From Sipunculus nudus (taxonomy: Eukaryota > Annelida > Sipuncula > Golfingiida > Sipunculidae): 64,000 nucleotides of DNA. Below are positions 52,001 through 64,000 of the stretch, piece after piece; positions within the stretch are counted from its first letter, which is position 1; each line of letters starts with the position of its first letter. The notes beneath the pieces are model-generated. The model saw only the letters and a program-made list of their open reading frames with translations. It searched no databases and was not told where the DNA came from. The position numbers and the translations under genes are program-made. The stretch lies in NCBI GenBank assembly GCA_026874595.1, contig CM049320.1, forward strand, positions 4,841,464 to 4,905,463. Direction: 5' to 3'.

Positions 52001-55000
52001 GCAAGAATCAGGGGTTTTACTAATTCAAACCATTATGTGATATATACAAATAACACTGATTAAATCAAAGTTTTACAATAGAGGGTTTTAGAGGAGTTAC
52101 TAACCACCACTTTGATTCATCCAGATTCATTGATGCCCTTAAAGGCTTAGTGAAGTGGTTCATTTTACATGCTTCTTGTGGAAGATAATATTTTCTCAAA
52201 TCTAGAAGCATATAAATTAGTAATTATTGCCAAGATAACAGGTCAATTTGGATTTATAAGTTTGTCCACTCCACATGAAAGCTAGCTTCACAGCACTCCA
52301 AACTTTGACTCAGAGATCATGTCGTTCTGCATAGGTCATATATAATATGGTCATGGCCCTGCAGTATACATAAAGCAGTGCCATTCTTAAACCTAGGGTG
52401 ACAGCTTGGCAGAACAGTGGCAGTGTAGTAAATTATGAGATACTCTACCCAAAGTCCACATCTATTACTTCACAATCTCATACATAAATCACATAATAGA
52501 AAACACAATGAACTGTTATAATGCATTCTGAACATAACTTCCACTTCAATCTGCTGTGATAAAAATTAGCACCAATTTGAGTATTGAGGATTCATCCCAT
52601 CCCTATAAATGCCCCAAGTTTAAACCCCTGCCACGCTGACCATCGAGTTGGCACTGGCATATATGTATAAAATGTTAATATGAATATACCATGTCAAATG
52701 CAAGCCAGCTAGCATTTCACACATACATCTCATAAATTAGAACACAGTACAGGCACACCCACCCCAATTTTTTCATTTAGACTCTTTGCCCATTCATTCT
52801 ACAATGCAACACTATGCAAAGCCCTTAGAAATATATAAATAATCAACAAAGTATATGATGATGTGGGTAAGACAATGTCAGAAAAAAAGACACCTGACTT
52901 AGTATGAAAGTAGACTCCCTAGTAGAAGTAAAAGCTAATCTTAAATGTGTATTTCTAAAAATTGATAATGATTTACAGGTCAAGGTTAATCTCCCAGACA
53001 AGGATGAGCCCAGATTGGTCAAGGAGACTATAATGGTCAAGCTCATGGCACAACAAATAAGACAATTGCTTCAAACAATTTTGTTTGAACTGAATTTATA
53101 ATCACAAAAAAATGTGTGAAAACTTGTAATATGAGAGGTTTAACAGTCCAGTTGCATAAAAATCTGTGGGCATATTTTAAAAATTAAAGTTTTGAGGCAT
53201 AGCTAGTGGCATGGTAGACATAGGCAGGTCTTCATGGTAAGCACCCCGGCACACAAAAGTAGAAATAACATGTCCCTCCCGCACCATGCTAGCTGGCTCC
53301 ACTTAATAAACACCTTTATAAGAATGATAACACATACACTCGTACACACAGACCTCACCAAGTTCACACGGCCGGCTGGCCCCACACCACCCTGGCTTAC
53401 ATGTGTATACTGTACTGCCTGGCTTACCCTTGTACCCCTCCCCTATAAATACCAACCCCAAGCCTTTTTTAAAAGAATAGCACATTTTGCCTCTGGTACC
53501 ACTCAACTGAATTAATGTTTAACCCAAACCAATCCTGTAAATGATACTTTAATCTTCCCCATCTTTATTAATTAAACAAATGTCCATATCCATGGGGGTT
53601 GGGTTTTTCCTAAGGCTGTGTGTTCATGACCATATTTTGAATATTTTTATTTTTAATATTTCATATATTAACAGCACTATAATAAATAAAGTCTGTACTT
53701 AATTCAGTAGTGGAACAATACTCAAAACCTCAGGTCTGTCTATGGAACATAAGGATTACAACAAGTTTTAAAGAAAATCTAACAAAAAGAAAGATAAAAC
53801 AGTGATAAGTACTCAAAGAATTATTAATAAAAAGAAACAATGGCTTGAAAACATCAATCAAATACTATCCTTCCCAACCCCACCCAAAATGCATACATTG
53901 TTATACAAATTCCCCAGCCAAGGACTTATACACACTGCCGCAAGTGTGTGCGTGGACTCAGCCTCATCTTGGAACCATGAAACAGCACGTTTATATCAGC
54001 ATCCTTGTTGTCACATCCTCATCACTTTCACACATGCTTACATACTTTACAAATACCCCCAATGCATGTCCTAAGAGTATTTGAAAGACATTGTGTATCA
54101 CCAGGCACAGGGTTTGCTGAGCTGTAACCAGAAAGAACAGGTGGGACGAAAACTGTCCTTGAGACATGAAGAATTATAAAATTGTAGTGTAAGAGATGCA
54201 CCACTACTCCAATGATATATATATATATACTGTACAGTTCCTTACATAAGCTGCATCCTTTCCTAGGACACTCAACATTACAGTATGCCATATGGTTTTC
54301 CCTGGAATAAATTCTTACAACTGGACATCTATCTGAATAAACATTGGACCATTTAAACCTTAGTATTAGGATGTATGCATTATTTTTTCTTACAGCACAC
54401 AGCTACAGTGTTAAAGCTGGTGCTTTCACTAATATTGTTATATTTGTCAATGATGCATTATGTACAAGTTACTAGGTAGCATAGTTTCATGAGAGGGTGA
54501 CAGAGTGAGGTTTAAACGGTGTGCAAAGTTAATTTAATCTTAAAATGTTACTTCTATGAAACTATTGTTATGAAACATAACATATGGCAGTCTATATTCA
54601 TTCATATACAATTATTAAATGGTTGAAGTGCAATGTCTAATTTGTGCTTTTGTGACTTCTGTTCAAATTTTTCATTGTTGAAACCCTGAGCATTTTGAAA
54701 CAATTACAGCAGGCTCCTTGTCACTTGTTTGATTAACAGCTCAGCAAACCCCGCCCCATGGCATTTATGGAATAATTTGCATTCATTATGCATATTATAT
54801 GCAAATGAATGCATAAAATGCACCAATGAAAGTGTGGATTTACTATCACATTGTGAACACATGGCATTGCTGTTTCATGATTTGTAAATGGCTATATACA
54901 ATATAATACACCTCACCTCCTGGGCTATCAGACATATTAAATATATACACAAGTAACTTCAGGATTAACATAAAAACCCTTGTGTAAATTTACAATGATA

Positions 55001-55870
55001 AAGAGACTGTCCCTTATCTTCTGTTGATTAAGTCCATATGCAAGGACTAAAATAATGAGGCCATCATTACATGTGCCTGTTCGTGACTCTCTGTAATCAA
55101 AGGCACAGCAGAAACATTGATTGCTAGAGCGTCAACAACACAAGTTTGCATAATTTTCTTAATTGCGCGTAACTGGTATTTGGGTCATATCAAATACATG
55201 CTTTAAATTACAAGGTACCATTACGCCATACGATACTCATAGCTGTGTGAACTAGCCCTGTCCTTGTTTGGGAATCAGTACTACTGTTTATCTATGTTTC
55301 TGACCTGTTTAACCTAATGTAACTTTAGAATATTAATTTAAATACACAAATGGTTCAACGCCTGAAGCACTGTACACAAGTGCAACACAGAACCATCAAT
55401 ATTTCCAACATCCACAGCAGTGTCATCCTAACTGTAGGACCTTCAGTCTATCAATATATGAAGTCTTGTGCACCTTTGAAATGAAAGGACCACCAACTTG
55501 TGATGATGTAAACATGTGAAACACTAGGACTAACATGTGAAGGATCTACAGCTGCACCATGCTAACTTAAGCTTCATGAACCTCTGAAGTAATATACACA
55601 TAAAAAATGAAAAGAATTAAGAACATTGGCTTGTCAGTACCAGGAGTTAATGCATCATATCTAAAGAGCAACACGTGAAATGCTTAAGATATGTGAAGCA
55701 CAGATCAACAATAGGTGACACACAAACATGACGTGAAGCATGTCTGAAGAAAGCAATACTGGCACGTGAAGCATCAAGCTGGAGTTTCTTAGGTCCAGCA
55801 TGTAATGTCTGGGATACATGCAGGCACATGAAAACAGCCATGTTATCTGTAATTACTGATCAAACAATCA

Positions 55871-55876
55871 TTTATT
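55871..55876 (-). promoter_or_regulatory. Candidate poly(A) signal of the POM121-like gene
   Basis: TTTATT on the plus strand reads AATAAA on the minus strand, about 860 bases after the stop codon. Several other such hexamers exist in this AT-rich region, so the choice is uncertain. Confidence 0.2.
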
Positions 55877-56731
55877 AATTGTGGCATATCAGGCCTTCAT
55901 TTTGCTTACTGTGATTAAAGCACTATTCCCTGTACAATAAAATAAAATAAAACCCTGCCTCTCAGCCGCAGAAGTTCAAAATCTGCAGCTAAATTGTCTT
56001 GGATTCAACAACAGTGATTTCACAGATTTCCTATTTTTCTAAGCAACTCTTCAGATATTTACTATAAGGATGGCACTGTTTCATTTTGAACATTTAAATA
56101 CTGTTAATAATCACCATAACAGGGAATCATTAGTGAATTCCTAAATTACCTAACAGTATCTATAAAAGCCCTGCCTGTTGCTATTAAAGATTCTCGAGTC
56201 CTGTTTTTTTACAATTACTTTTGTCTGTGTTAGTGAATAAAAGTATCTTGCAGAAATGTATTTTGTTACTTGTTATAAAGATAAAATACCTCACAGAATA
56301 ATAATGAAGGATAAAGGCCTTTGATCAGGTAAAATCATATTACAACCTACAACTTACTCTGTACGCTTGAATCAACTTGTTCTTGTACTACTATTGCTTA
56401 TGCACACTGCGGCCTTATCTGCTGAATTCAATAACAGTGAAACAGGCTCTTTCTTTTTTGGATAAGTTTTTACGAATCATATTTATCTGTTGAAGTAAAG
56501 ACCTAACTGTGTGTTTGGAATGTGACTGAATTTCAAGAATAACTCTGAAGCCTAAGAGAGGTAATTTGACAGATACAAGCATCTGTGGAAGAAAATGAAT
56601 ATGATGTGTTATTTAAGTGAGGGTTTGCTCTGTAGACACTTCTCAGTCAGAAAATGGGTTCATGCCACTGGTGGCCTTGAAGATCACAGCACAGGATGTG
56701 TTGACCTCTGAACTTTGATGCTTGTGCATGT

Positions 56732-59700
56732 TCATTTCCTTGTGGGTCTTGTTCTTCGTGCCCTCTGAGTTGTACGGGAGCGTGGGTTTGTAGAGCCAGC
56801 ACCCAAACTGAACATTTGCGGTGTCGAAGGAGTCGGTGATGCAAACTGAGCAGGAGAACCACCAAAAGCTGGAGTGGAACCTGAAAAAACAAGAGAGTTT
56901 GCAACATGTCGTGTTCTTTCTCGGATTCTAATTCAGGCTATAATGAAGAGATGCAATAAAAGTATTTCTACCTGGATGTTATGAAATAAACGATGAGTAA
57001 CCTTCAGTTTTATCCAATAAAATATTAAATTAATATTAAACATTAATTTGACAATGTACTAGCATATTCCTATTCTACTGATACACAGATAACCAGCTTG
57101 AAAGTTTTTAAAAGTACACAGGTACATGCATCATGAAATCACATTAATGACATGCATCAAACTGTAAGATATTCAGATTTGTCATCAAATGCTACTGACA
57201 TGAGTGGTGTGATTTCCTTAAAGTAAATTTATATTTACCTTAATGTGAAGGATGTAATTAATGACTTTATGAAAATACTATTTATAAATATCACATAATA
57301 AAACTATAAAAGATGTCTTACTGTTTTGACCAAACTGGAACGCTGCAGGGGATGACTGCTGATTGGCTGAGGCGTCTGTAAATAATAATAAAGAGAGCAG
57401 TGGACCTTGATGTTCATCTTACAAATAGGATTAACACAATGTGGCAAATTTTAAAAGTTTGGGACTATCTGCCACCACATGGGTTATGAAACTGCTTTGT
57501 TCAGTCTTGAAAAAGAGAAAGCAAAGGTTTAAAATGTCACACACCAATGCACATGCCACTATGTAAACAGTGTACTGACATGTTAAAGTTTTTGTCACAG
57601 ACTATGTTCAGTGACATATTATTTACATTACAACTCTGTAAGATCAAAACAGCCGGGCTTTATAGATGTAAAGTTGATCCCTTCAGCATACTAAAGTATT
57701 ATTAACATATTGTATCTACCATTTTTTTTTTGTTTATTGAGAACCCTCTGATTGTTATGAAATAGACTTTCTTTGAGCTACATTACCTATAAGAATTAAT
57801 GGTTACTTGTTATGGGTAAAGTTCAGTATTATGGTTAAATTCATAATCAGTTACCATAATAAACATACATTATATCATACAAATAAATGTGGTGAACTTA
57901 CTGAAATTGAAGCCTTTATTTGCAGGTGTGGTCATGGCTGACTGGAAGTTGAAACCTCCAGAGGCTGGTTGTTGTGCAGGTGCTGGGAAAGCAGGGGGAG
58001 AGGAGAAGCTGCCAGCATTTGAAGCCACTTGTCCAAAGGCTGGTGGGGGAGCTGAACTAGTTGTTGACACTGCTGACCCAAACATCCCTCCGGTAGTGGA
58101 GTTACTCTGACCAAACATTGGCTGACTTGCTCCAAAGACACCACTTTGTATCGTGGTGGCTGAACTGGTGGCAGAAGTGGGATTGGCTCCAAATTGGAAG
58201 AGTCCATTACTGCTGGAGGCTGCAGGTTTAGCCTGTGTGTTCTGACCAAATGTAAATGGACTAGCGCCTGACTGAGATGCTGTAGAAACTGGGGCCCCGC
58301 CAAAGGCAAATGGAGCATTGGTCGAAGTGTTGGTCTTTGTGGTCTCTTTGGCTGGAGTGGTGTTTCCAAATTGAAACAAGCTGGTCTTTGCTGCAGGTGC
58401 TGGATTGCTGGTTGCACTAGCTTTGGGCTGAAAAGGGTTACTCATGTTGCTGGTGCTTGACATATTTGCTCCAAATGGAGACGCGATGCTCTGGCTGGTT
58501 CCAAAAACACTGTTTGTGTTACTGGTGCCCCCTGTGTTAGCTGCAGACCCTGATGAACCAAATGCAAACACACCATTAGACGATGACTGTGCACCAAAGC
58601 CTGTATTTGCTGTTGAAGTTGACTGAAAGGTAAAACCAGTACCACTGGTGTTACTGCTTGGTTTGGCTGCTCCAAATGCTGGCTGTGCTGGTGCTGAACT
58701 GTTCTGTCCAAACTGAAACCCACTTGTGGGCTTGTTTTCCTGACTGCTTGCTTGCTGCTTGCTTGCGTTAACACTTTGTCCAAATATGGAATTTGTATTG
58801 GGCTGACCAAACACTGAAGCAGTTCCTGCTTTAGGAGCTGTAGAAGTATTTTGTCCAAATATGGACTGTTTCGCTGTATCTCCACTCTGACCAAATATGG
58901 AAGATGTTGATGCAGGGGCAGGGGTGGGGTTGACATTTTGTCCAAATATAGAAGTTGATGATGTAGAGGCAGGGGGAGCATTTTGTCCGAACATAGATGT
59001 TGATGATGTTGATGCAGTTGTTGAATTGGTATTCTGACCAATCATTGCAGCTCCAGGTCCCTGGGTTCCATTTTGACCAAATACAGAGTTGGTCAATGCA
59101 GTTTGAGTGACTGCAGCAGGTGAACTACTACTTGCACTTCCTTGTCCAAATACTGCATTGAAAGCAGGGGTAGCAGACTTCTGACCGAACATACTTCCAG
59201 TGGAAGAATTTGTTGATCCTGAAGTGTTGCCAAAGGCAAAACTTCCACTGGTGGCACCACTAGTTACTCCCATTTTGACTGATGGTTGCTGACCTACAGT
59301 ACTAACAGCGTTGGTAGTTGTGGGCATCCTCTGCCCTGATGAAGCACTTTGGGCAACACTGGAGAATACAGAAGGGAAAGAAGTGCTGGATGATTGCTGG
59401 CTGATTGCAGGCTGGGCTGCTGCTTCCTTTTTCACTTGTGTCTGAGCCCCAAATGCAAATCCTCCTCCTGGTGCTGCAAATGATGTTCCTAAAGACTTTG
59501 GTTCCTCCTGCTTGACCTGCGATGCTGCTGGTTCATCTTTCTTTCCCTGTGATCCAAAGGTGAAGCCCTTCTTGGGGCCAGTTGTACCCTTCACAATGCT
59601 TGGAGCTGATGGTGCTAATCCAAATAATGATCCTTTAACAGCAGGGCTGGTGGTAGCTGTACCAAATGAGATTGCACTGCTGCTGCCTGCTGTCAAACTT

Positions 59701-62700
59701 TTAGGTGCTTCTGCCTGTTGGGCCTTACCAGCTGAAAGATCTATTGTAGTTGGTCCATTTGTGCTGGTTGCTGCTGTTATGCTTGCTACAGTGTTAAGTG
59801 CAGCTGTGCCAGACTTTTGATCTGTGGCTGTTTCAGATGCACTTGTCAAGGTTATGGTTGAGGTAGGAGAGCCACTGATCCCACTGCTTGCTGTCAATCC
59901 ACCAGCTGTCAATCCACCTGCTGTCAATCCACCAGCTGTCAATCCACCTGCTGATCCACCTGTCGTCAATGTCAGTTTAGGTGTTGTATCTGTTGTTGAA
60001 AGACTTGCTGAAGATGCAGTTGTGGCAGCCACACTAATTCCTGTTTTCCCTTCTGCAAATGCTGATGCCACAGAGGAGGTTATAACTGTAGGCGGAACCA
60101 GTGTGAAGGCACTTGTGGATGCAGTAACTGCTGCTGAAGCACTGCCGGAAACTGCAGAGCCTGAAGTGCTTGCTGTACTGACTGGTGACTGCGGTGGTAG
60201 CTCCCCAAAGAGAGATTTCTTCAATTTTTCTGAATCTGTAAAGAGTAAAGATAGAATATGTATATAAGTTTTTTTTGTGTAATCAGAAACAAGGGACCCA
60301 TGGGTCACGGCGCTCAGCTGATCGTGATTGGACTATAAATGTTTCTCCACTGTGATACTATATCGAGTCAATAAAGCTTATGAATATCATGGACATGTTG
60401 GGCTATTATAAAGGAATGTAATGTAATATGTGAGTAAATGATAAATGAAATTACCTGACTGATGGATCAATAGAGTCAAATATAGTGGTTTCTTTTTAAT
60501 TTATTTAGGAGGGGTTGAAAATTGTGATATATTTGAGCTAATATGAATGCAATGACAGCAGTAATAAGCAGTAGTAGAATGATGATAAGGCTATTTGTTG
60601 AAGGATCTAAAGTGTATGGTAGTCTGCAAGCTTTCAATTTGACAGATATGATGTTATGATTAACTATGCTGATGAAGTGATTTATGAATTGGTGACTGTA
60701 TGACACAATATCTCTATAGTCTTGACAAGGTACATTATTGTGATGCCCACTATGTCTACATATTACACAATATTGACATAATTTCTGGCATGTACATAGG
60801 TACCTATGAACGAATAGTTATACAAAATATTAAAGTATGAATATATCTGATTAATCTTGTTCTTGCTTACTGAGGCTGACTTTGGGATGGGGTTCGGAGA
60901 AGGGAAAAGTGAGGGCAGCACAAAGGTGGATGTAGAAATATTCTATTGTAATGTTTTTCATTTATATAAGAATATGAAAAGCTAAGAGGAAAGGGGCCCT
61001 CCTACTTGGTTATAGTAAAGTTCTAAATATATGATTGCAAACTAATACTCTGACAAGACTGTCATGAAGAAAAACAGTAAAAGTTTTGAGATACTGTGTT
61101 GCATACGAAAATTTACAGATGGACAGGCAAGTGGACAGAATGGACTAATACCTTTATTTCACTTTCAAGAGAATAATGCATTTAAGTTTATATATAATCC
61201 TATTTTTTTAAGCAGATCCACTTTTTCCATTAATAAGTTTTTATCTGAATCATTTTTTTATTTACAGGTTTATAAATTACAGAGTAAAAAACATTGGGTC
61301 ATATTATGCATACACATATATTTTATTATTTTTAAATCATAAATGTTTAAACTGATTTTAAAAGAAAATAATGCCACAACATGGCATCTACAAGAATATT
61401 ACTTGAATCACTATTAAAAAGTTTTGCACATTGGAGTTTTCAGGACATGCTTAATTTTATTCACCAAAATAAAATAAAAGTAAATTTGATAAAATAAAAC
61501 ATCTTTTCAAATAAAGTATACACACTGTTGGTTGAATGAGGGACAAACAATATCATTGTGCTAATTACTATCCCAGTTTTAATTAATTACTGGAATTAAT
61601 AGTCAATTTCACACCTGGTGAAGTTTTTACTCTTCTGAAGTAAGGAATTACTTATCTCATGAACATCCACACTTTCACAGCAATACACCACTTTGTGGAC
61701 ACAATTAAATGTACACTTTAATCATTGTAACCCTGGTGGTTCAATACAAACTCTAAAATGTAGCATGTCCAAGAATAAAATAAAATACAGAAAAATTATA
61801 ACATTCATCTAGTTTATGCAACAGCTGGGGGGGGGGGGGGGATTGAGTGCAGGGCAGAGGGGAAGCCTGCTAGTAGTGGCCAAGTTGGGCCAAGGTAAGC
61901 TGCCTGGGGTGGGTTACATAATGCAAGTGAAGGCTGTACTACTAGGTGGGCTAGATGTAAACAACACTTGACATGGTGTATGAAAACATGAATAAAAGCT
62001 ATTCATTCCAATCAATTTCTTTTGAAAGTTCAGATTTTAAAAGATTAAATCCTTATGCATATATGCTGGGAAAATTAAATCAACAGTGCCAAAGTTGGAC
62101 AAAATTTAAGGTATTGATTTTTTATTTATGCTAAAAACTTGAAAAATTTGCAAAATTCAGTTCTAATTTTGGGTAAACAATTGAATCTTGATTAAATAAA
62201 GTTATATTCCTGAAAAAAAAGTTTCTAGGTTCAGCAATTCTCATGTTAGGTGAGTAAATATATTTCCTGATTTTTAAAAAAATCTCATTATGTTTTGGCC
62301 CATAACTTCAAAATAATACCCAATACTGACCTAATTTTTAGTATGTTCATAGAAAGTGTATAAAAGAATGTGAATACTAAATACGATCAAAAACAGATCA
62401 GTGGTTTTGATATTAGGCAGCCATGAAGTGTAACAATGGCTTTTTTTAATGGAAAACGGAGTTTTTTTCCTTAATATCTCGAAGGAACAAAGTCCTAATG
62501 ACCCAATTTTCGGTATGGTAGGAGATTTTGGGGACATCTAAAATTATGTCAACAGCCTGGGGAGCATAGAGATGTGCACTGAATGACCTACAGTCATCAA
62601 AGTGGACTGCTTGACAATGTAAGGGAATACAACAAGAGCCTCCAAAAAAATTCAATAACAAGCCTAATTTTGCAGCTTTTATTTTCAAATTTCAGATTTT

Positions 62701-64000
62701 AACAGATTAAATCCTTATGTATACATGGTGTGAAAATTAAATCCACAGTACTTACAGGAAAAAAACGTGCCATGGCCAAAGTTGGGCAAAATTTAAGGTA
62801 CCAATTTTATATTTTTGCCAATATTTAAAAAAATTTAACAGATTTTGATCTAATTTTGGTATACAATTAAATTTTGATTAATTAAAGTTGTATTACTGGA
62901 AAAAAGTCCCTACCTTTAACACTTAGGGTCTTAAGTGACAAAATATCTTCCTGATTTTTTTACAAAGTGCATTATGTTTGGGCCAATAACTTTTTTAAAT
63001 TATATAATACTGACTTAATATCTGGCATGTACATAGGAACTATATAGAGGAATATTTATGGTAAATATGAAGAAAACCAGATGAGTGGTTTTGATATTAG
63101 GCAGTCCTGAAGTGTGAAAATAGATTTCTAATAAAAAATTTAGGTTTTTCCTTAATATCTCAAAGGAACGAAGTCCTATTGACCCAATTTTTGGCATGGT
63201 AGGAGATTATGGGGACATCTAACTGTATGCCGAAATTCAGATTTGTAAGTCCAACGGTGTCGAAACCTGCCAGTTTTACGGAGGGACATCCAGACGGACG
63301 GACGGACGGACGGACAGACAGACGGACGGACGACGGACAATGGACCATGACTATAGCTCAGATGACTTATAGTCAGCTGAGCTAAAAAAGCCCGTACAAC
63401 TGTTTGATTTCGGAATGACGGAAGGACGGAATGACGGACATGGGTAATACTATATGCCCCTGCCACTTTGTGGCGGGGGCATAAAAATTGCAAAATTCCG
63501 ATCTAATTTTAGGTATACAATGTAATCTTGATTAAAGGATTATTTTTTATTAAATGTATCAAAACAGATCAGTGGTTTTGATATTAGGCAGTTTTGAAGT
63601 GTGACAATGGTTTATATATGGAAAATTGAGGTTTTTCCTTAATATCTCTAAGGAACAAAGTCGTAGTGACCCCATTTTAGGTATGATAAGAGATTTTTGG
63701 GACATTTAGTGGAATGCCAATTTGTATTCATAGGTTAAACGGTTTCAAAAACATGCCAGTATAATGGACGGACAAACGGACGACCAGCCAACGGACAAAG
63801 AACATCACGTCAGCTCAGCTGACTAATAAAATTACTTTCTTTTCATCAGTTGATTTTTTATAATATACGTATGTAAAGAAATATATTTCCCTATATTTTG
63901 CAATTATATATTCCTTTAACTTGTAGATTTCTTTGCTCTGTGAAGGATGGCTCACCTGACGTAGATTTCTGAGCTTTCTGTAACATTTTCTGGACCCTTT
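56732..64000 (-). CDS. POM121: POM121-like FG-repeat nucleoporin, 3' part (5' exons outside window)
   Basis: Exons in transcript order: 64000-63956 (partial), 60235-57902, 57375-57322, 56880-56732 (stop 56734-56732). All borders are GT/AG and phases fit. The visible product is about 859 residues. It starts with a basic stretch (RVQKMLQKAQKSTS), then LKKSLFGELPPQ, then a long Ser/Thr/Ala-rich region with about 30 FG dipeptides of the types VFGQ, IFGQN, FAFG and FQFG. The C-terminus, MFSLGAGSTNPRSRT then QRARRTRPTRK, matches the GAGS-P-R-ARR-TRK pattern at the end of vertebrate POM121. FG domains are disordered, line the nuclear pore channel and bind transport receptors; POM121 also anchors the pore to the membrane through an N-terminal segment not visible here. 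A five-residue repeat GGLTA occurs four times (59880-59950). Alternatives are Nup153 or another FG nucleoporin; the C-terminal motif argues for POM121. Confidence 0.82.
60236..62014. other. Intron of the POM121-like gene
   Basis: AT-rich, with a GACCCATGGGTC repeat fragment at 60288-60330 and a G run near 61830. A 76-codon minus-strand frame at 60476-60706 has one hydrophobic stretch but no splice sites that would join it in frame to the neighbouring exons. Confidence 0.55.
60288..60330 (-). repeat. Fragment of the GACCCATGGGTCCCTTGTTT repeat family
   Basis: The minus strand reads CAGCTGAGCGCCGTGACCC then ATGGGTCCCTTGTTTC. This is the same tail as in the repeats ending near 14375 and 26540. 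Only the tail is present. Confidence 0.65.
62015..62546 (-). repeat. AGCTCAGCTGAC / (GTCC)n family, copy 2 (5'-truncated)
   Basis: The body aligns with 12630-13150 in reverse orientation (CTGCCTAATATCAAAACCAC and AAATTTTGTCCAACTTTGGC-type blocks). The hairpin and GTCC run are missing. It is more diverged from copy 1 than copy 3 is. Confidence 0.8.
62655..63391 (-). repeat. AGCTCAGCTGAC / (GTCC)n family, copy 3 (full length)
   Basis: Read on the minus strand it starts with the same hairpin (AGCTCAGCTGACTATAAGTC), then GTCCGTCC units (about 63291-63336), then the full body ending in AAATTTGAAAATAAAAGCTG. It is collinear with copy 1 at 12479-13214 over its whole length. Confidence 0.88.
63453..63483. 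repeat. 31-bp palindrome TATGCCCC...GGGGCATA
   Basis: TATGCCCCTGCCAC and GTGGCGGGGGCATA pair around TTT (one unpaired G). It is preceded by GGAATGACGGAAGGACGG-type repeats and so looks like the terminal hairpin of another GGAC-repeat family, inserted between copies 3 and 4. Confidence 0.7.
63484..63832 (-). repeat. AGCTCAGCTGAC / (GTCC)n family, copy 4 (3'-truncated)
   Basis: The minus strand begins AGCTCAGCTGACGTGATG, with a short GTCCG-rich region, then the first half of the body (CTGCCTAATATCAAAACCAC). The body jumps from there to the block GATTACATTGTATACC, skipping its middle. Confidence 0.75.

Larger units (their letters stand above)
47760..56731. other. Convergent intergenic region between LZIC and the POM121-like gene
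   Basis: AT-rich DNA with no exon-like block that I can support on either strand. Its right part must hold the 3' UTR of the POM121-like gene. It includes a 71-bp tandem duplication at 48907-49048, short (TA)n runs near 50550 and 54220, an octamer ATGCAAAT near 54800, and a vague repetition of CATGTGAAGCA-like words at about 55500-55800. Confidence 0.5.

Noticed and set aside
54775-54830. Octamer/POU-site cluster (ATGCAAAT and inverted relatives)
   Set aside because: A short AT-rich inverted pattern expected by chance here; no gene start nearby.
55440-55840. Tandem repeat of CATGTGAAGCA-like words
   Set aside because: Spacing and sequence are too irregular to define a unit by eye.
57889-60267. 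Plus-strand frames over the nucleoporin exon
   Set aside because: They are shadows of the strongly biased FG-rich minus-strand exon, without their own splice or start context.
60476-60706. Small membrane protein or membrane exon of the POM121-like gene
   Set aside because: The single hydrophobic stretch is in an intron between two exons whose phases already join. It has a stop before any usable donor and is in the wrong order for an N-terminal anchor.

Overview
The window reads as a piece of an animal genome, most likely a mollusc. Three split genes have animal-type exons, the DNA is AT-rich with many (TA)n tracts, and it carries repeat types familiar from molluscan DNA: GTCC/GGAC runs next to an AGCTCAGCTGAC hairpin, TATGCCCC...GGGGCATA palindromes, a tRNA-derived SINE and a Ty3/Gypsy element. 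There is no sign of bacterial organisation. All exon borders were derived by hand from GT/AG sites, phase agreement and family resemblance, so they are predictions.

Genes, left to right. (1) 247-9340 (+): the C-terminal half of an M28B metallopeptidase of the NAALAD/glutamate carboxypeptidase family, closest to NAALADL1 by eye; its 5' exons lie off the left edge. (2) 35736-47547 (+): a complete five-exon LZIC gene encoding 189 residues with a C-terminal ICAT-like domain. (3) 56732-64000 (-): the 3' part of an FG-repeat nucleoporin whose C-terminus resembles POM121; its 5' exons lie off the right edge. LZIC and POM121 converge. The three gene products share no evident pathway: extracellular peptide hydrolysis, a beta-catenin-interactor-like protein and the nuclear pore.

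Most of the remaining structure is mobile DNA. Intron 7 of gene 1 holds a 2.44-kb foldback element made of palindromic CCCAGAT...ATCTGGG motifs. From 13.98 to 26.54 kb there is a nest: a dispersed repeat is split by a second foldback element with 1.1-kb inverted arms, a probable 6-bp target duplication and 21-bp CGTACGTACG arrays, and that element is split by a 7.25-kb Gypsy retrotransposon with nearly identical LTRs. Between 28 and 35.3 kb lie a 156-bp foldback MITE with 8-bp target repeats, a 1.1-kb inverted-repeat element, a small MITE and a SINE.

LZIC intron 1 holds a 1.54-kb non-autonomous hAT element with a perfect 8-bp target duplication. LZIC intron 3 holds about 80 copies of a 54-bp monomer, interrupted by a 1.14-kb solo LTR with a perfect 5-bp duplication. 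The first visible POM121 intron contains three copies of the GTCC-repeat family that also occurs at 12.5 kb. I did not find a prokaryotic-style defence or biosynthetic system; the unusual content is the repeat architecture.
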